The notes beneath the pieces are model-generated. The model ran no database searches. It worked only from the letters and a program-made list of their open reading frames with translations, and was not told the origin of the DNA. DNA of 64,000 nt. Origin: Saccopteryx bilineata. Lineage: Eukaryota; Chordata; Mammalia; Chiroptera; Emballonuridae. Shown piece by piece: positions 1 through 11,225 of this stretch. Each line of letters starts with the position of its first letter. The stretch's first letter is position 1. Made by a program: the position numbers and the translations under genes. The stretch is from NCBI RefSeq assembly GCF_036850765.1, contig NC_089493.1, positions 8,991,632-9,055,631 of the forward strand. Direction: 5' to 3'.

Positions 1-994
1 CCTTCGCTGTGCCAGCACCGAGGCTCTGGTAGCCCACAGCCTTCCACTCGCTGTAAACAGAATGTCTATTAACATTCTCTTCATATTACCCGGTTTAAAT
101 GTGCCCTCTCTCCTCCTGGGACCCTGACTCATATGTCCTGTGATTAAAGAAGCACGTGTCGGAGAATTGTTTAGAGGGATGTGTGAGGGAGGGGAGCGTG
201 GTGGAGCAGGCACACCGGCACCGGGGTGGGGGCAGCAGCCCCGTGTGTGGAATCTTGGGTGAGTACCTTTATCCCACCCCCTGGCCTGATTTTCCTTCCC
301 CACTAAGCCAGGGGGTGGGCCCCTGTGCCCCTCATACTCTGACCCTCGGGCCGGGGTCGGGCGGGCAGGCGGTGAGTCTGAGCTGGCCTTTCCCCTCACT
401 TTTCAAACCGAGGCTTTGGAAGGAACACGCAGCGCTCTGACTCACTGGCCCGCCGTCTCCCTCCGACTTCTGTCCAAGGAGACTTACTCTCCAAACATTT
501 CCCTCCATTGAATCACATAAACACGGGACCCTGGAGCGGTCAGGAGAAATTCCACTCCCGTCTGAGAGGAGCCTGTTCTGATTTCCTGAGAACGGGCACC
601 AAGGGCCTGGGGCTGTGGCTGCCTGGGGCACCCGCCTCCCCTCCTCCCAGGCCACGCTTCCGCGAGTGGCCTGCCGTGGACCCCAGCATGGACCCCGGCC
701 TGGACCCTGGCCTCATCACCAAGCCCAGCCCAGCGTTCTGTGGCCGCGTGTTAGAGCCTGCGGGAGTTTCTCAACACGGGGGGCTGTGGACTGGATGGAA
801 AGCCACGATCCTTTCCTCACTCCTCCCGCAAGGCCACTGGGCAGAACGTCTCAGGTGGCCGGTGTGTCTCCAGCGCCCCTCTAGTGTTTGTCACTTCTTG
901 GCAGTGACAGCAAGTCCCTGCCTGGGCCGGACCCCCGAATCGAGCCAGACTTCATCACAGTGTTTATGGTCAATGCTTAAATACAACCATCTAC

Positions 995-995
<1 letters not shown>
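1..995. other. unassigned GC-rich unique sequence
   Basis: No gene or repeat is recognised with confidence. Open frames here overlap on both strands without a favoured frame. Bases 105-135 (CCTGGGACCCTGACTCATA) resemble the last bases of MaLR/MLT-type LTRs, but the match is too short to call. Confidence 0.5.
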
Positions 996-1029
<34 letters not shown>

Positions 1030-1037
1030 TTTTTTAT
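996..1037. repeat. TG/TA microsatellite with T run
   Basis: About eleven TG dinucleotides pass directly into a TA run and then a short T tract. A compound simple repeat of this kind is likely to vary in length between individuals. Confidence 0.9.
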
Positions 1038-2090
1038 AGGTACCTTCTTAAATGACAAATGATACTCATTTTCTATCTAGGTTGGTGATAGGAAGTTCCG
1101 GTTCCATAGTAAATCGTGACTGAGGTGACACGAACGGCCGAGACCGTGCCTGTGGAGTGACGGGGTGTGGGAGGCATGCGGCTGGAAACCCACGTCACAC
1201 ACGGGAGGCCCCTCTATCCGGCTCCCATTGGGGGGTTGGTAAGAACACAGTCCCCACCTCCCACGGCCGCGTGGAGGCACGGCAGACCAGGACGTGGCAA
1301 ATGCACGATCACATGGGGCCGTGTTTCAGAATGTGCGTGGGTGGCTCTTCCCGCCCACCCACGGGGAGCTGGGGTGGGGGCTCGGGGCGTCTCTTCCGTG
1401 GAGCCTGCCTTCCCGCGCACACACCCAGCTAAGGCTTTCGGACGGTATTTCCACATCCGGGGAGAGGTGAGCATGTCTCGGGGACATCTCTGCCCCGCCA
1501 GTCCCGCCCGGGGAACCCCTGAGATCACCCAGAGCCACCCTCAGTCCCGGGCGGTGTGCTCCTGTCCCTGTGTACCCTGCTCTTGATGATAGCTGTGTGT
1601 GTCCGTCTGTCCATCTGTCCCATTCCCTTCAGGCTCCTCAGAGGGAGCACCTTCCCCACTCACCTCTCCACCCTCCGCTGTGCCTGCCTCTGGGCCTCGT
1701 GCATCCCAAGCTCTTTTAAAACAGTTGCTGCGAAAAGCAGTAAAGCCTCTCAGACCACGCAGCAAGTCCGAGTCAAGGCCAGAGCGCGAAAGAACCGAGG
1801 TCTCCTGAATCCGCAGCTCAGGACGCCTCCCCGGAACACGCGGTTTCCTGTAAAATCTGCTCTACAGGATTGCCGGGGAAGGATGCTGTCATAGCCAGTC
1901 ACAAAGGCGAACTTCAGGCTGCAGCCAATACAGGGGTGGGGGCAAGGGATGGGGCCTCGGGCGCTGCGTCGGCCTCGGGGGCAGGGAGGAGTGTGGCCCT
2001 GGCTCACAGCTTCCTAGGGGCCCTTTCCCCCTCTGCCCCGAAAGAAGTCCAGAGCTGGGGGAGGGGGGGGGGCGGATGACATTCTGGGAA
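1038..2090. other. unassigned GC-rich sequence
   Basis: The interval is GC-rich. Overlapping open frames up to 139 codons occur on both strands, which is expected by chance at this base composition. I see no known protein motif and no repeat family. A G-rich run (GAGGGGGGGGGG) lies near 2061-2073. Confidence 0.5.
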
Positions 2091-2238
2091 GTGATGCTCT
2101 GTTCCAGAGATCCTGGAGAGAGCTGGGTCAGAGCGCCCAGTTCAGCCTTAGCCAACGGCTGGCGGTGATGCTCTGTTCCAGAGATCCTGGAGAGAGCTGG
2201 GTCAGAGCGCCCAGTTCAGCCTTAGCCAACGGCTGGCG
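2091..2238. repeat. perfect 74-bp tandem duplication
   Basis: Bases 2091-2164 and 2165-2238 are identical by direct reading; both begin GTGATGCTCTGTTCCAGAG and end ACGGCTGGCG. No spacer separates them. The identity suggests a recent duplication or an assembly artefact. Confidence 0.95.
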
Positions 2239-3079
2239 TGGGGGCCCTCCCAGCACTTGATGAGCCTGGAGGGTTTCGGACACGTTTGTAGGGGGCAGAG
2301 CAGGAGAGCCTTGAGGAGCAGAGCCCCTCCCCCACCCGCTTTCCCTGCAGAGGTCAGCGCATGGGGACTGACGGACCCTGCTCCCCCTCAGGCCCCCCGG
2401 GGGCTCGTGGTCATCTCTATCTTCCTCCCACTCACTGTGGGTAGGTACTCTGCTCAGCGAGTTGTGTTTCTTATCCCTGCATTGAGATTTGTAGTTTTAA
2501 AGAAAGAACAACTTTATCTGACATCCTGACACCACTCCTTCTCCTTAAAAACAAACAACCTCCCCCCAAAAAAACACAAAAAACTCCCTTTTTGTTTTGA
2601 AAGATAATATAACCACAGCAAAAGAGCATTTACAAATATTCCAGTCTCCAGAGTTCTATCCCGAAACACAGCTCCGTTCTTGTCCGCACCAACCATCCTC
2701 CCTCCTCCTGCGGTTTCACATGGAATATCACAACAAGGGAATTTTCCAAGTGGCTCCATGGTTGTCATAATGACACCTTTAAAAGAGGCACCACATCTGT
2801 TTATTGTTATTTGTGAACTCATAACTGTATTCCCATCCCTCCGTGGGCAATACATGCTCACGGTGAGCGGACCATGTTGACTCACGCCCGCCCGTTCCCC
2901 AAGGACATTTCCTAGGTCCCCGCCATCTCTGCCTTTGCCATCTCTGCCTTTGCCTGGGCTGCCTCCTCTGCCTGGCTGCCCTTCCCCCTTCTGCCTGCTG
3001 AAGTTGAGACCGACTCGATTTAACTCCTTCCTTGCAGCTTCCCCAGAGTGCCCCGTGACAGCCGGTTCTATGTGCTACA
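2239..3079. other. unassigned sequence with A-rich patch
   Basis: No gene is seen. Bases 2545-2600 are A-rich with C runs and could be a decayed retroposon tail. A short direct repeat (CATCTCTGCCTTTGC, twice) lies at about 2923-2953. Confidence 0.4.
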
Positions 3080-3260
3080 ACCCCCAGTCATTCCATCTAA
3101 CACAGATCTAGCCGATGCTATGCGGGCGTTTTGTAGATGTGATTAAAGCCCATAATCAGTTGACGTTAAGTAAGGGAGCTGAGCCTCAGGTCTCTAGGTG
3201 GGCCTGACCCAATCAGTTGCACCTACTGTGTGCCCCACCTCTTATATCCTCAAAGTCCAC
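3080..3260 (+). mobile_element. MaLR (MLT1-like) LTR fragment
   Basis: The segment TTTTGTAGATGTGATTAAAG, followed by GGTGGGCCTGACCCAATCAG and a CTTATATCCTCAAA block, has the order of the middle of ERVL-MaLR LTRs of MLT1 type. It is diverged and lacks clear termini. The family call rests on memory of the consensus. Confidence 0.45.
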
Positions 3261-3261
3261 A

Positions 3262-3400
3262 CTGTGTGGTTGATGCATTATTAAGAAAGCAGAGGCTTAG
3301 CAAATTAATCTAAGATAGTTCAAGTTGACACAGTTGGCCAGAGGCTGGGCCAGGATTCAAACCCAGCTCTGTCCAGGTTCAAACCCCATGCCATTTCTCT
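3262..3400 (-). mobile_element. MIR SINE fragment
   Basis: Reading left to right, AGAGGCTTAGCAAATTAATC and then GGCCAGGATTCAAACCCAG match the order of the reversed MIR core and tRNA-like head. Old and diverged. Confidence 0.5.
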
Positions 3401-3663
3401 TGCACCAGACCACCTTCCACTCAGTGAAGGCTGCCCCCATGGGATAGTTGAGGGATTTAGTGGGTTTGCAAGCCTAACTGTCCCAGGCCTGGAGGGGGTG
3501 CTCTGCCTTTATCCCTCCAGGGAGGAAGCCCCGTGAGATTAGCAGATCAGACGAGGGCTTAGCCAGCGGCATGGGGTGGCTAGGTTACGAGTGCAGGACC
3601 TGGAAACGGGCCTCCGTTACTGGGTGCTTTGGTGATGCAGGTTTCCCAGGCAGGAGCGTCACA

Positions 3664-3720
3664 GTGTGTGTGTGTGTGTGTGTGTGTGTTTGCGCGTGTG
3701 TGTTTGCACGTGTGAATGTG
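3664..3720. repeat. TG-rich alternating purine-pyrimidine tract
   Basis: A perfect TG run of about 26 bases continues into TTTGCGCGTGTGTGTTTGCACGTGTG. The near-continuous alternation with CG steps favours Z-DNA formation under supercoiling. Confidence 0.85.
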
Positions 3721-3811
3721 GAGGAGCATCGGCTGGCTGCCTGCAGACATCCCCAAGGGGTCAGAACCACAAAGGACCTGAGATTTTATGACTGAGATCC
3801 GACCAGGTGAG

Positions 3812-4010
3812 AAGCTGAGCTCCAGCACTTACTAGATCACTTTGGACAAGGGGCTGAGCCCCTCAGGGCCTCAGATTCTCCCTCTGTCAAATGGGGATGC
3901 TGACAGCACCTACTGGGGCTGCCGGGAGGGTACAGAGGTTATGAATGGCTGGAGAGTGCTCAGAATGATGCGTGACGTACTTGAAGTGCTCCGTAGATGC
4001 CAATGTCTCT
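3812..4010 (+). mobile_element. MIR SINE
   Basis: CAGCACTTACTAGATCACTT, a GGACAAG block and CCTCAGATTCTCCCTCTGTC, then AAATGGGGATG, follow the MIR head, core and tail order. This is one of the longer MIR copies in the window. Confidence 0.6.
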
Positions 4011-4104
4011 TCCCTCTCTGCTCTGTCAGCTTTCTGCAAACAATTATACTGGAGGAAAGAGTTCTGTTTAAAAAGAACATGTTCAACCTTACCCCCACCT
4101 TCTC

Positions 4105-4185
4105 TTTTATGGGGGGGGAAACTGAGGCCCAGAGAGGTGACGAGATGTCTATCAAGTGATGTAGCGAGTCAAGGCCAGCCTGCAA
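4105..4185 (-). mobile_element. MIR core fragment
   Basis: GGGAAACTGAGGCCCAGAGA, followed by GGTGACGAGATG, is the reversed MIR core signature. Confidence 0.5.
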
Positions 4186-4399
4186 GAAGAGAGGCTTTGC
4201 CTGTCCCCTGCAGGAGTGGCCTTTTGGGGGTCTGGTCTGGGTCAGAGGTGACCAGGGGGTCTGGTGGGCCCCGAGAGGCCCTCTTGACCAGACTCTCTTC
4301 TCCCTCTTTCTTCTCTCTACCCCCCAAACTGTTCCTGCGTTAACCTGACGGGATCCGGGAGTAGCACCATGGGAAGGGCTCTTGGACACCGTTGCATCA

Positions 4400-4530
4400 G
4401 AACCCTGCCAGTTACACAAGTGGACACAGAGGCCCAAAGTCGGTGACATTCTCCCAGGACCTGCACCAGTGAGTGGCAGAGTTCAACCTCGAGCCCAGGT
4501 CCTGGAGTGCTGGTGTCCAGGTCCCCTATT
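4400..4530 (-). mobile_element. MIR fragment
   Basis: ACACAGAGGCCCAAAGTCGG, GTGAGTGGCAGAGTTCAACC and CCCAGGTCCTGGAGTGCTGG follow the reversed MIR core-to-head order. Confidence 0.5.
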
Positions 4531-5245
4531 TTTGTTTTGATCATCCCAAGCTGTCCCCACCTCATGTAGAAGACAGAGCTCTGTGCTAATATTGTCTGAC
4601 TGTGAACACGGTGAAAGCCCAAACCCCACACCCCGAACTCATGCGACGGTGTCGGAGGGCATACACCAAAAGCCTTCGGAGTGACAGCCTTGGGTTGATT
4701 AGAAGACTCCTCGTTCCACTTTCTGTCATGTTCCAGGGTTTCTGTTTTGAGCATGTAAGTCATTTATAATGGAAAGAAATAGAAATTCTTGCAAGAGAGC
4801 AAAAGCTGAAACCACAGGTCCAGGGGGAGTGCTTCCCCGAAAAGAGACCACTTGGGACGGCGCAAGCTGGCGTGTGCTGGGGAATGTCCCCTGCTGCCCT
4901 AGCTGCTCCAGCTCTGTGGCGAGCTGGTGGCCTCGGGGGGAGGGCACTGGCCCTGCGGGGGGTTGTGTGGAGGAGAGGGCAGCTGGCCAGGGGCCTCCGC
5001 CAAGCTGGCTGTTGGCCCAGCTCCTTCGCCACACGCAAGCGTGTCCTGTGACCTTTTGTCACCCAGCTTGGTTTACAAAACAAAGGAGAAGGAAGACACA
5101 ATAAATGGAGACTCTGAGCCAGCTGAGAGAAAAAACAATCTCCTGCCATGAAAATATTTGTGATCTAAAGACTCTTCACAAGATTGGCTCTGAAAGGACC
5201 TCTACCACCGCCTGTTTACCTCCCAGGAGTGGCCTTCCTGCCTGC
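4531..5245. other. unassigned sequence
   Basis: No repeat or gene is identified. Overlapping open frames of 100-148 codons on both strands (for example around 4317-5149) carry no recognisable domain. Confidence 0.5.
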
Positions 5246-5914
5246 CCATCCATCCATCCATCCATCCATCCACCCATTCATCCATCTACCCATCCATCCG
5301 TCCACCTACCTATTCATCCATCCACTCATCCATCCATCCATCCATTCATCCATCCATCCACACACTCATCTATTCATTCATCCATCCATCCATCCATCCA
5401 TCCACCCACTCATCCATCCATTCATTCATCCATCCATCCATCCACACACTCATCCATTCATCCATCCACTCATCCATCCATCCATTCATCCATCCATCCA
5501 TACACTCATCCATTCATCCATCCACTCATCCATCCATCCATTCATCCATCCATCCACACACTCATCCATTCATCTATCCACTCATCCATCCATCCATTCA
5601 TCCATCCATCCACCCATCCGTCCGTCCATCCATCCATCCATCCATCCATCCATCCATCCATCCACTCATCCATCCATCCATCCATCCGTCCACCCACCCA
5701 TTCATCCATCCACTCATCCATCCATCCATCCATCCATCCACTCATCCATCCATCCACACACTCATCCATTCATCCATCCACTCATCCATCCATCCATCCA
5801 TCCATCCATCCATCCATCCATTCACCCATCCATCCACCCACCCACTCATCCATCCATCCATTCATCCATCCATCCATCCATCTACCCACCCACCCACCCA
5901 CCCATCCATTCATT
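5246..5914. repeat. CATC tetranucleotide array, about 670 bp
   Basis: The block is almost entirely (CATC)n with interspersed CATT, CACC, CACT and CGTC variants, giving a loose higher-order pattern of CATC blocks punctuated by CACTCATC or CATTCATC. It opens all three plus-strand frames, so the 282- and 254-codon frames made of H-P-S/T-I repeats are by-products. The right end passes into CATTCATTCAAT, which looks like an L2 3' tail. Confidence 0.97.
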
Positions 5915-5990
5915 CAATATACTTATATTTCCTGTTTGCCACGCTTAGTATGAGATACATTAGGGAAGAGCACAGACATGGTGGGCAGGA
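5904..5990 (-). mobile_element. L2 3'-end fragment adjoining the CATC array
   Basis: ATTCATTCAATATACTTATA, GTTTGCCACGCTTAGTATG and AGCACAGACATGGTG follow the reversed L2 3' end (tail, TTTATTGAGC-like block, GTGCCAGGC-like block). Diverged. Confidence 0.45.
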
Positions 5991-5999
5991 TGAAAAGAA

Positions 6000-6120
6000 C
6001 TGGGACATCAAGCCACATCCCAGTGCCATCTTTCAGGGAGCATCTCAAATGTCGCCTACCCAAAGAAGCCTTCTCTGTCCTCTCAACCAGTAGAGAGCCC
6101 TCCCCCCACCGTGTCTTACC
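6000..6120 (+). mobile_element. L2 fragment
   Basis: CATCTCAAATGTCGCCTACC followed by GAAGCCTTCTCTGTCC matches the sense-strand L2 motif near its 3' region. Opposite in direction to the L2 piece just upstream. Confidence 0.45.
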
Positions 6121-6144
6121 TCTATATCAAAGAGGTAAGAAAAA

Positions 6145-6310
6145 GTACTGTCTGATCACCAGAGTCTTGGGTTCAAGTCCTGCCTCTGTCACTGAGTACC
6201 AGGCATGACCTTGGATAAATGCCTTGACCCCTCTGGATCTTTATCTCCTCATCGGGACAACGAGCAGTTGTAAGAGATGATTCTGGAGACCTTTGCACAA
6301 CCATGTCCCT
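6145..6310 (+). mobile_element. MIR SINE
   Basis: CTTGGGTTCAAGTCCTGCCT (tRNA-like head), CATGACCTTGGATAAATGCC and CTTTATCTCCTCATCGGGAC (core) occur in MIR order. Confidence 0.65.
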
Positions 6311-6849
6311 AAAGAGAAAATAAGCTGCCAGGGAAAAGCAGTGAGCTCCCCATTCTGAGAAGCATGCAAGCAGAGGCAATGGGATTGGCCTGTTGTGTTT
6401 TCAAGGGTTCATCTCCTCTCTTATTAGCATCCAAAGACTCTTAAGGAGATGGGTGGAGTGAGTCAGTCTTAGCAACTTCCCCTTTGCTGGGAGAGGCACA
6501 GCTGGGGAGTCTCCCTGCAGGCCTGCCCTGCTCCCCGAAGGCTCCAAGGACCCCAGGTCCCGGCCCCACCTCGTCAGGCCTGCCGAAGTCAAAGCCACTC
6601 TCAAGTCAAAGCAGCCATGTGACCACTGCCTTCTGCCCAATTCCTCTGCGGGCAGTGGAGCCCGTTGGGATCTAGGGAGTCAACGTTCAGAATTCCAGAG
6701 CTCTGCTTCTGCCAACGCTGTACCTTTTCTAGGAAGGAGTGGGAGGGGAGCATGCTTCTTAGAGCTGATCTGCAGAAGAATGGGCCTGGACCCTCCCAAG
6801 GCTGGAGAAGCAGAGAGGGTGGGAAAAGTGGGCCCAAGTCCCCAGCACG
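6311..6849. other. unassigned sequence
   Basis: Nothing beyond chance open frames is recognised. Confidence 0.5.
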
Positions 6850-6965
6850 GGTATTCACACGGTGCCCAGACTCAGGAGCCAGGCAGAGCTGGGCCTGTCT
6901 TGATTTGTCTAGCTGGGTGACTGGGGGCAGGCGACTTAGCCTCTTGGTAAAAGGGAGATAACCTT
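6850..6965 (+). mobile_element. MIR fragment
   Basis: AGCTGGGTGACTGGGGGCAG and GCGACTTAGCCTCTTGGTAA, then AAGGGAGATAA, follow the MIR core. Confidence 0.5.
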
Positions 6966-7005
6966 CCCTGTGAAGGACCAGGGAGATGCAGGCAGGGAGA
7001 GATGG

Positions 7006-7062
7006 TGGGAGAGGGGGGAGAGGAGGGAGGGAAGCAGGAGAGAAAGGAGGGAGGGAGGGAGG
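7006..7062. repeat. polypurine G/A-rich tract
   Basis: A run of G and A with one interruption (C at 7035) is built from GGGAG and GGGAGGGA blocks. Such tracts can form triplex DNA. Confidence 0.8.
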
Positions 7063-7094
7063 TGATTCAAGAAACAGTGATGCAGTTGTCCTGC

Positions 7095-7190
7095 CAAAGG
7101 GCCTGTTATGTCTATTTTACAGACCAAGGGTCAGAAAGTGATTTATCCAAGGTCACAGACTCATAAATGGGGACCCCTGTGATTACTCTC
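7095..7190 (-). mobile_element. MIR fragment
   Basis: TATTTTACAGACCAAGGGTC, then TTATCCAAGGTCACAGACTC, is the reversed MIR core. Confidence 0.6.
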
Positions 7191-7649
7191 AAAGCCACCG
7201 GGCAGACAAAAGAACCAAGAAAGAACCGAGTTGATTGTGGTCAATTGTATAAGACAGACCCTTCTGGAAAGGCCTGGGGTTTGGGGCTCAGGGAGCCCTC
7301 CCCCACCCCACCTAAGGGGCTACCTTCCCAGAGCCTGGGGGCTCCTCACCTCCAAGGACTGCTCCCTCCTCAGGGCTCCCAGAAAGGTGGCCTAATGGCC
7401 CCAAATTTGTCTGAGGCCAGGGTTGCTGGGAGGGCTGGGAGGTGACAGGTAGACCTGGTGTGACCCCGGGCTCCTGGCTTCTCTCTGAAACTGCTTCCTC
7501 CCCCTCAAGGTAGAGAGCGGTATAGCTGCCCCTGGGGGTTGTCGGGCTGTCGTCAGGGGAAATGGGCTAGTGCTCTCAGATGCCAGGCCTGGCTGGCACT
7601 CACAGCCGCTGCCCTTTGAGCTGCTCTTGTTATTATTATCAGGAGACCC
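7191..7649. other. unassigned sequence
   Basis: GC-rich, no family recognised, no supported coding frame. Confidence 0.5.
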
Positions 7650-7770
7650 GCCCTTGGCCACTGACTCAGCGTGTGCTTTCTGAGTCCGTGGCTGTCCCTC
7701 CCTGGGCCTCGGTCTCATTATCTGTAGGGTAAGGAGGGCTCTTGCATAGATTGTATTAGAATGTCCTTCC
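7650..7770 (+). mobile_element. MIR fragment
   Basis: CTGGGCCTCGGTCTCATTAT followed by CTGTAGGGTAAGGAGGG matches the MIR core and downstream region. Confidence 0.5.
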
Positions 7771-7888
7771 AGCTAAGATGGTCTGTGATGGGCAGCTTTC
7801 TCAATCCACTTCTCCTGGCGTCAGGGTGGGCTCACATTGTAGTGACTGTTGATACATGTTTCAGCCAGTAGTGTTTGCACGTGCATGC

Positions 7889-7906
7889 ACACACAAACAC
7901 ACACAG

Positions 7907-7943
<37 letters not shown>
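7889..7943. repeat. CA microsatellite
   Basis: An imperfect CA-rich lead-in is followed by an uninterrupted run of about 17 CA units ending at 7942. Confidence 0.95.
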
Positions 7944-7944
<1 letters not shown>

Positions 7945-8914
7945 ATACTTTTCTTTTTCTTCACAGCTCATCCTGACTACCACATTGTCAAGCCCTCAAG
8001 TGGACGTTGAGAGTCTTTGCTTTTCTGAGTATCTGGTCCAGGCACAGAGTAGCTGCTAACTGAATATTGGCTGAATTGCATTGCTCTTTGCAGTAGTGAG
8101 TTCTTTGTCACTGGAAGTATTCAAGTAAAGTCTGGGCGATGTTTTTGGTGTATCTGGACCAAGATTCCTTAAGTTGCCCAGATTTAAGCCCTAGGACTGT
8201 ATGCGGCCGTCCCATCCAACAGCTCGCCCCCCCTCGCCCTTCGGCTGTCCTGGTTTGAGACACAAATACTAAATTCCAATGATGCCAACGAAGGTCCTGG
8301 ATGTGCCAGCTGCCTGTCAGGAGAGCCACAGGCCTGATCTCCCATAATCCCTCAAGCAGCACCGTAAGAGGGTTACACTGGGGTGACTCATCCTACTTCA
8401 GGCTGAAGAGTGAAGTTCAGACAGTCCGGAACTAAGCCCCGGAAGTCCAGCCCCTGGAAAGTGCAGGGGTCGGTCTAGGCTCCCCCTGGAGTCTGAACTC
8501 ATTCTGCTCTCACCAGGCCGCTCTCTTCTGCCAGGGGCCCGGAGAGAGGCTGGAGAACAAACGAGCCTGAGCCCCTCTGTGTAGCCCTGCAGAGGGAACG
8601 CAAGGGGCCCCTCTACCTGGCCCAGGGCTCTGGGGCCTTCCCAGACCCTGCCTGGGGGTGCAGGGCCTCCAGGTGGGTCCTTCCTGGTGCTAAAGCAAAT
8701 GGCAAGTTCCCGCTCCCTGGGCTGGAGTAGAGGAGAATTTCTCACAAGCATGGACTTGCCTAGTCTCCTGGATTTCACAGTTTGGACACCAGAAACAAAA
8801 GCCACTGAGATGCCCCGCTTGGCTCCCTGTGACTCAGTGCCAGGCTGAGGCCATGCCCACGGTGCTCACCTTCCCACACGCTCTGCTCCGAAGCCTGACA
8901 CAGGGGAAAAGCGG
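7944..8914. other. unassigned sequence
   Basis: No repeat family is recognised. Minus-strand open frames of 84 and 135 codons lack motifs and are treated as chance. Confidence 0.5.
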
Positions 8915-9040
8915 CCCACGGCTTCTGTGCCCATTGCCAGGCCCCTTAACCTCTCTGAGCCTCAGTTCCCTTATCAGTGACATGGGATAGATTACTAGTA
9001 GGCGCTCAACCAACATTAGGGATTATTACTGTTAGTAGGG
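8915..9040 (+). mobile_element. MIR SINE
   Basis: CTTAACCTCTCTGAGCCTCA, then GTTCCCTTATCAGTGACATG and GGCGCTCAACCAACATTAG, match the MIR core through its 3' end. Confidence 0.65.
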
Positions 9041-10224
9041 AGTTTGTCGCAAATGAGATGCGGGCTCCTACTTCCCGCCTCTGGCTCTCTGGCCCTGATG
9101 CCTGCAGGAACCCATGCGGCCAAGACAACAGAAAGACCTGTGCTTTGCAAGCGTTCACGGGCCAGTCACAGACCGAGGGACATGTCACGGGCAGCTGGGC
9201 GTCTTCTGTGAATAGGGTCAGGCAGCGGAGGGTGGAGTGGGACCCAACCCTGTTCCAGAAAATTAAATTTTTGTATGATTTGGCGAAGCAAATCAAGAAA
9301 CAAACAAACAAAAATCCATTTAAATATGTGGAAAGTTGTATGTGGAATGCGGCAGGGGAACTCTGAAGGGAAATTCTTCCTCTCGGTGGTGGCCTTTGAC
9401 CCGGGATCCTGGTGTTTCTATTCTCTTTATTCTTTGTAGCAGCCTCCAATTTTTCTATGAAGAACATATAGTACTTTTAGAATGAAACTATTTAAATAAG
9501 GCAAGTGTGGGTTTTTTTTTCAAAAAAAAATTAAAAAAAAAAAGGAAAATAGAAAATGAGTGATGGGCTCGCCTCAGCTTAGATAGCAAAGACAACGGGC
9601 CAGCTCACGCTCCAAGAGAGAACTGGCTTACATTAAAAACTGGTAAATAATTGCACAACTTGTTTTCATGTCCAAGGAACTGTTTAAGCATTGATGAACG
9701 GTTTCTTTAGTGATTTTTCATTTTACCCAACCACGGTCCGAGCAAGTGCACTCAGCGGGCTTCTCACAGCCCAGGAAGAAGCCCCCAGCTCAGCTGGGCT
9801 GGGGGAGGTGAGGTCTCCTGCCGGCTGCACAAGCCGCTCACTGTCACAGGGCTCTCTCTGAATTTGGGGTCCTAATGAAACAAAGAGGCTAGGACAGGAG
9901 CAAACCTCTGTGGCCTGGTTTAGGTCTTTGAGTGAATTTTTCTCATGCTGGTGACAGAGATGGCAAGCTTGAGCCCTTGTCACCCGCGAGCATGTGTCTG
10001 CTGCCTCCGATCGCGGAGGACCGCTCAGTGTCACAGCTGTTTCTCGCCTACATCTGCAGATGCCCCTCTGTTGGGGTGTGAGGTGTCAGCTGCTGCAGAG
10101 AGCCCAAAGGCAGCTGGTTTTTCTTTCCTTGTACATAGCCTGCTGTTCCCCCTGTCCTGTCACAGCTTATCCGCTGCCTTCCCTCCGCGTGAGGCACACC
10201 GCTGAGCAACAGAAGAGCCAGGAT
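9041..10224. other. unassigned sequence with T9/A9 hairpin-like run
   Basis: Mostly unique. Bases 9512-9543 hold nine T, a C, nine A, TT and then eleven A, which could fold back on itself and may be a decayed retroposon tail. No gene is recognised. Confidence 0.45.
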
Positions 10225-10340
10225 GACAGCTCACACCTGTGGCGTTCTGGTCCCAGCTCTGCTGTTTTTCAACAGCGTGACTTTAAGTGAGTGGCATCTC
10301 TCTGAGCCCGGGTCCCTCTACCCGTAAGACAAGAAGCATT
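10225..10340 (+). mobile_element. MIR fragment
   Basis: GGTCCCAGCTCTGCTGTTTT, GTGACTTTAAGTGAGTGGC and TCTCTGAGCCCGGGTCCCTC keep MIR order. Confidence 0.5.
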
Positions 10341-11106
10341 ACGTTCAGTTCAGCGTGCAGGTTGTGGCCAGGACCCAGCAGGATCACCAGCCCTCAGCCC
10401 CCTTCCCTGCCGCAGGAATGTCACCTCTGCTGCCCCCAATCCACAGATCGTTCAGTGCAGGGACTGCCCCAGGTGACCCCGCCCCTCAGCCACAGCCACC
10501 ACGGTGCAAACGACTCTTAGAAGAAGTCCCCAGGCTGCTTGCAAGGAGCTTCCTGCGACTAGCATCTATCCTCACAGTGAACCGTGTGCCCATGCCAGGG
10601 GCGTGCAAGACATGCCAGCTGGGCAGCAGTTAGTACCCAGGACAGGGGCCGGGACGCTCAGCCTCCCAGCAGTGTCTCCAGCTCCAGCCCCCTCTGCTCT
10701 CTCCCCAGTGCCCTCATGAGTCCCCATCTACACCTTCACCTATCCAGACAGGCACAGTGTCCCTGGGAAGACCCAGGCCAGGTCCCAACTCAGCTCAGCC
10801 TCTGGCTGTGTCACGTCTGCAGATGATTTCCTTGACTCTCAAGTGGGGACACCGCCCTGCCTAGCAGGTTGACCAGAGGAATACTTGTGACAGTTGCCCA
10901 GAAGCAGGACTGAGATATACTTGCGGGTGGCACCAGACAGTCCCTGTGCCCTGTCCACCCCACTGCCTCCCCTTCCCCCATGTGGACACACCCTGGCTTT
11001 ACCTGGGTCCCGGACCCTCAGGAGAAGGAACTGGAAACTTGCCCACGACAATTCAGACATTCAGGACATGCCACAAACTGGTTGTGGGGGCAGGCAGGCG
11101 TGCGTG
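10341..11106. other. unassigned GC-rich sequence
   Basis: Short overlapping open frames only. A weak MIR-like trace (GCCTCTGGCTGTGTCACGTC) lies near 10800. Confidence 0.45.
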
Positions 11107-11129
11107 TGGTGGGTGTATTTGTGTGTGTG

Positions 11130-11163
<34 letters not shown>
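11107..11163. repeat. TG then GA microsatellite
   Basis: A short TG run passes into about 15 uninterrupted GA units near 11131-11162. Confidence 0.9.
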
Positions 11164-11165
<2 letters not shown>

Positions 11166-11170
<5 letters not shown>

Positions 11171-11225
11171 AGTCAGGGCTCCGCAGAGAAACGGAGACAA
11201 TAGGATGTGTATTCCTTAGGCCTGG
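11166..11225 (-). mobile_element. MLT2-type LTR end
   Basis: AGAGAAACGGAGACAATAGG followed by ATGTGTATTCCTTAGG is the reversed 3' end of ERVL MLT2 LTRs. Only the terminal piece is visible. Confidence 0.4.

Noticed and set aside
5105..5953. 282-codon plus-strand open frame of H-P-S/T-I repeats (and a 254-codon partner in another frame)
   Set aside because: It is the translation of the CATC array. A 4-bp unit without stops opens every frame with the same peptide, and there is no gene context.
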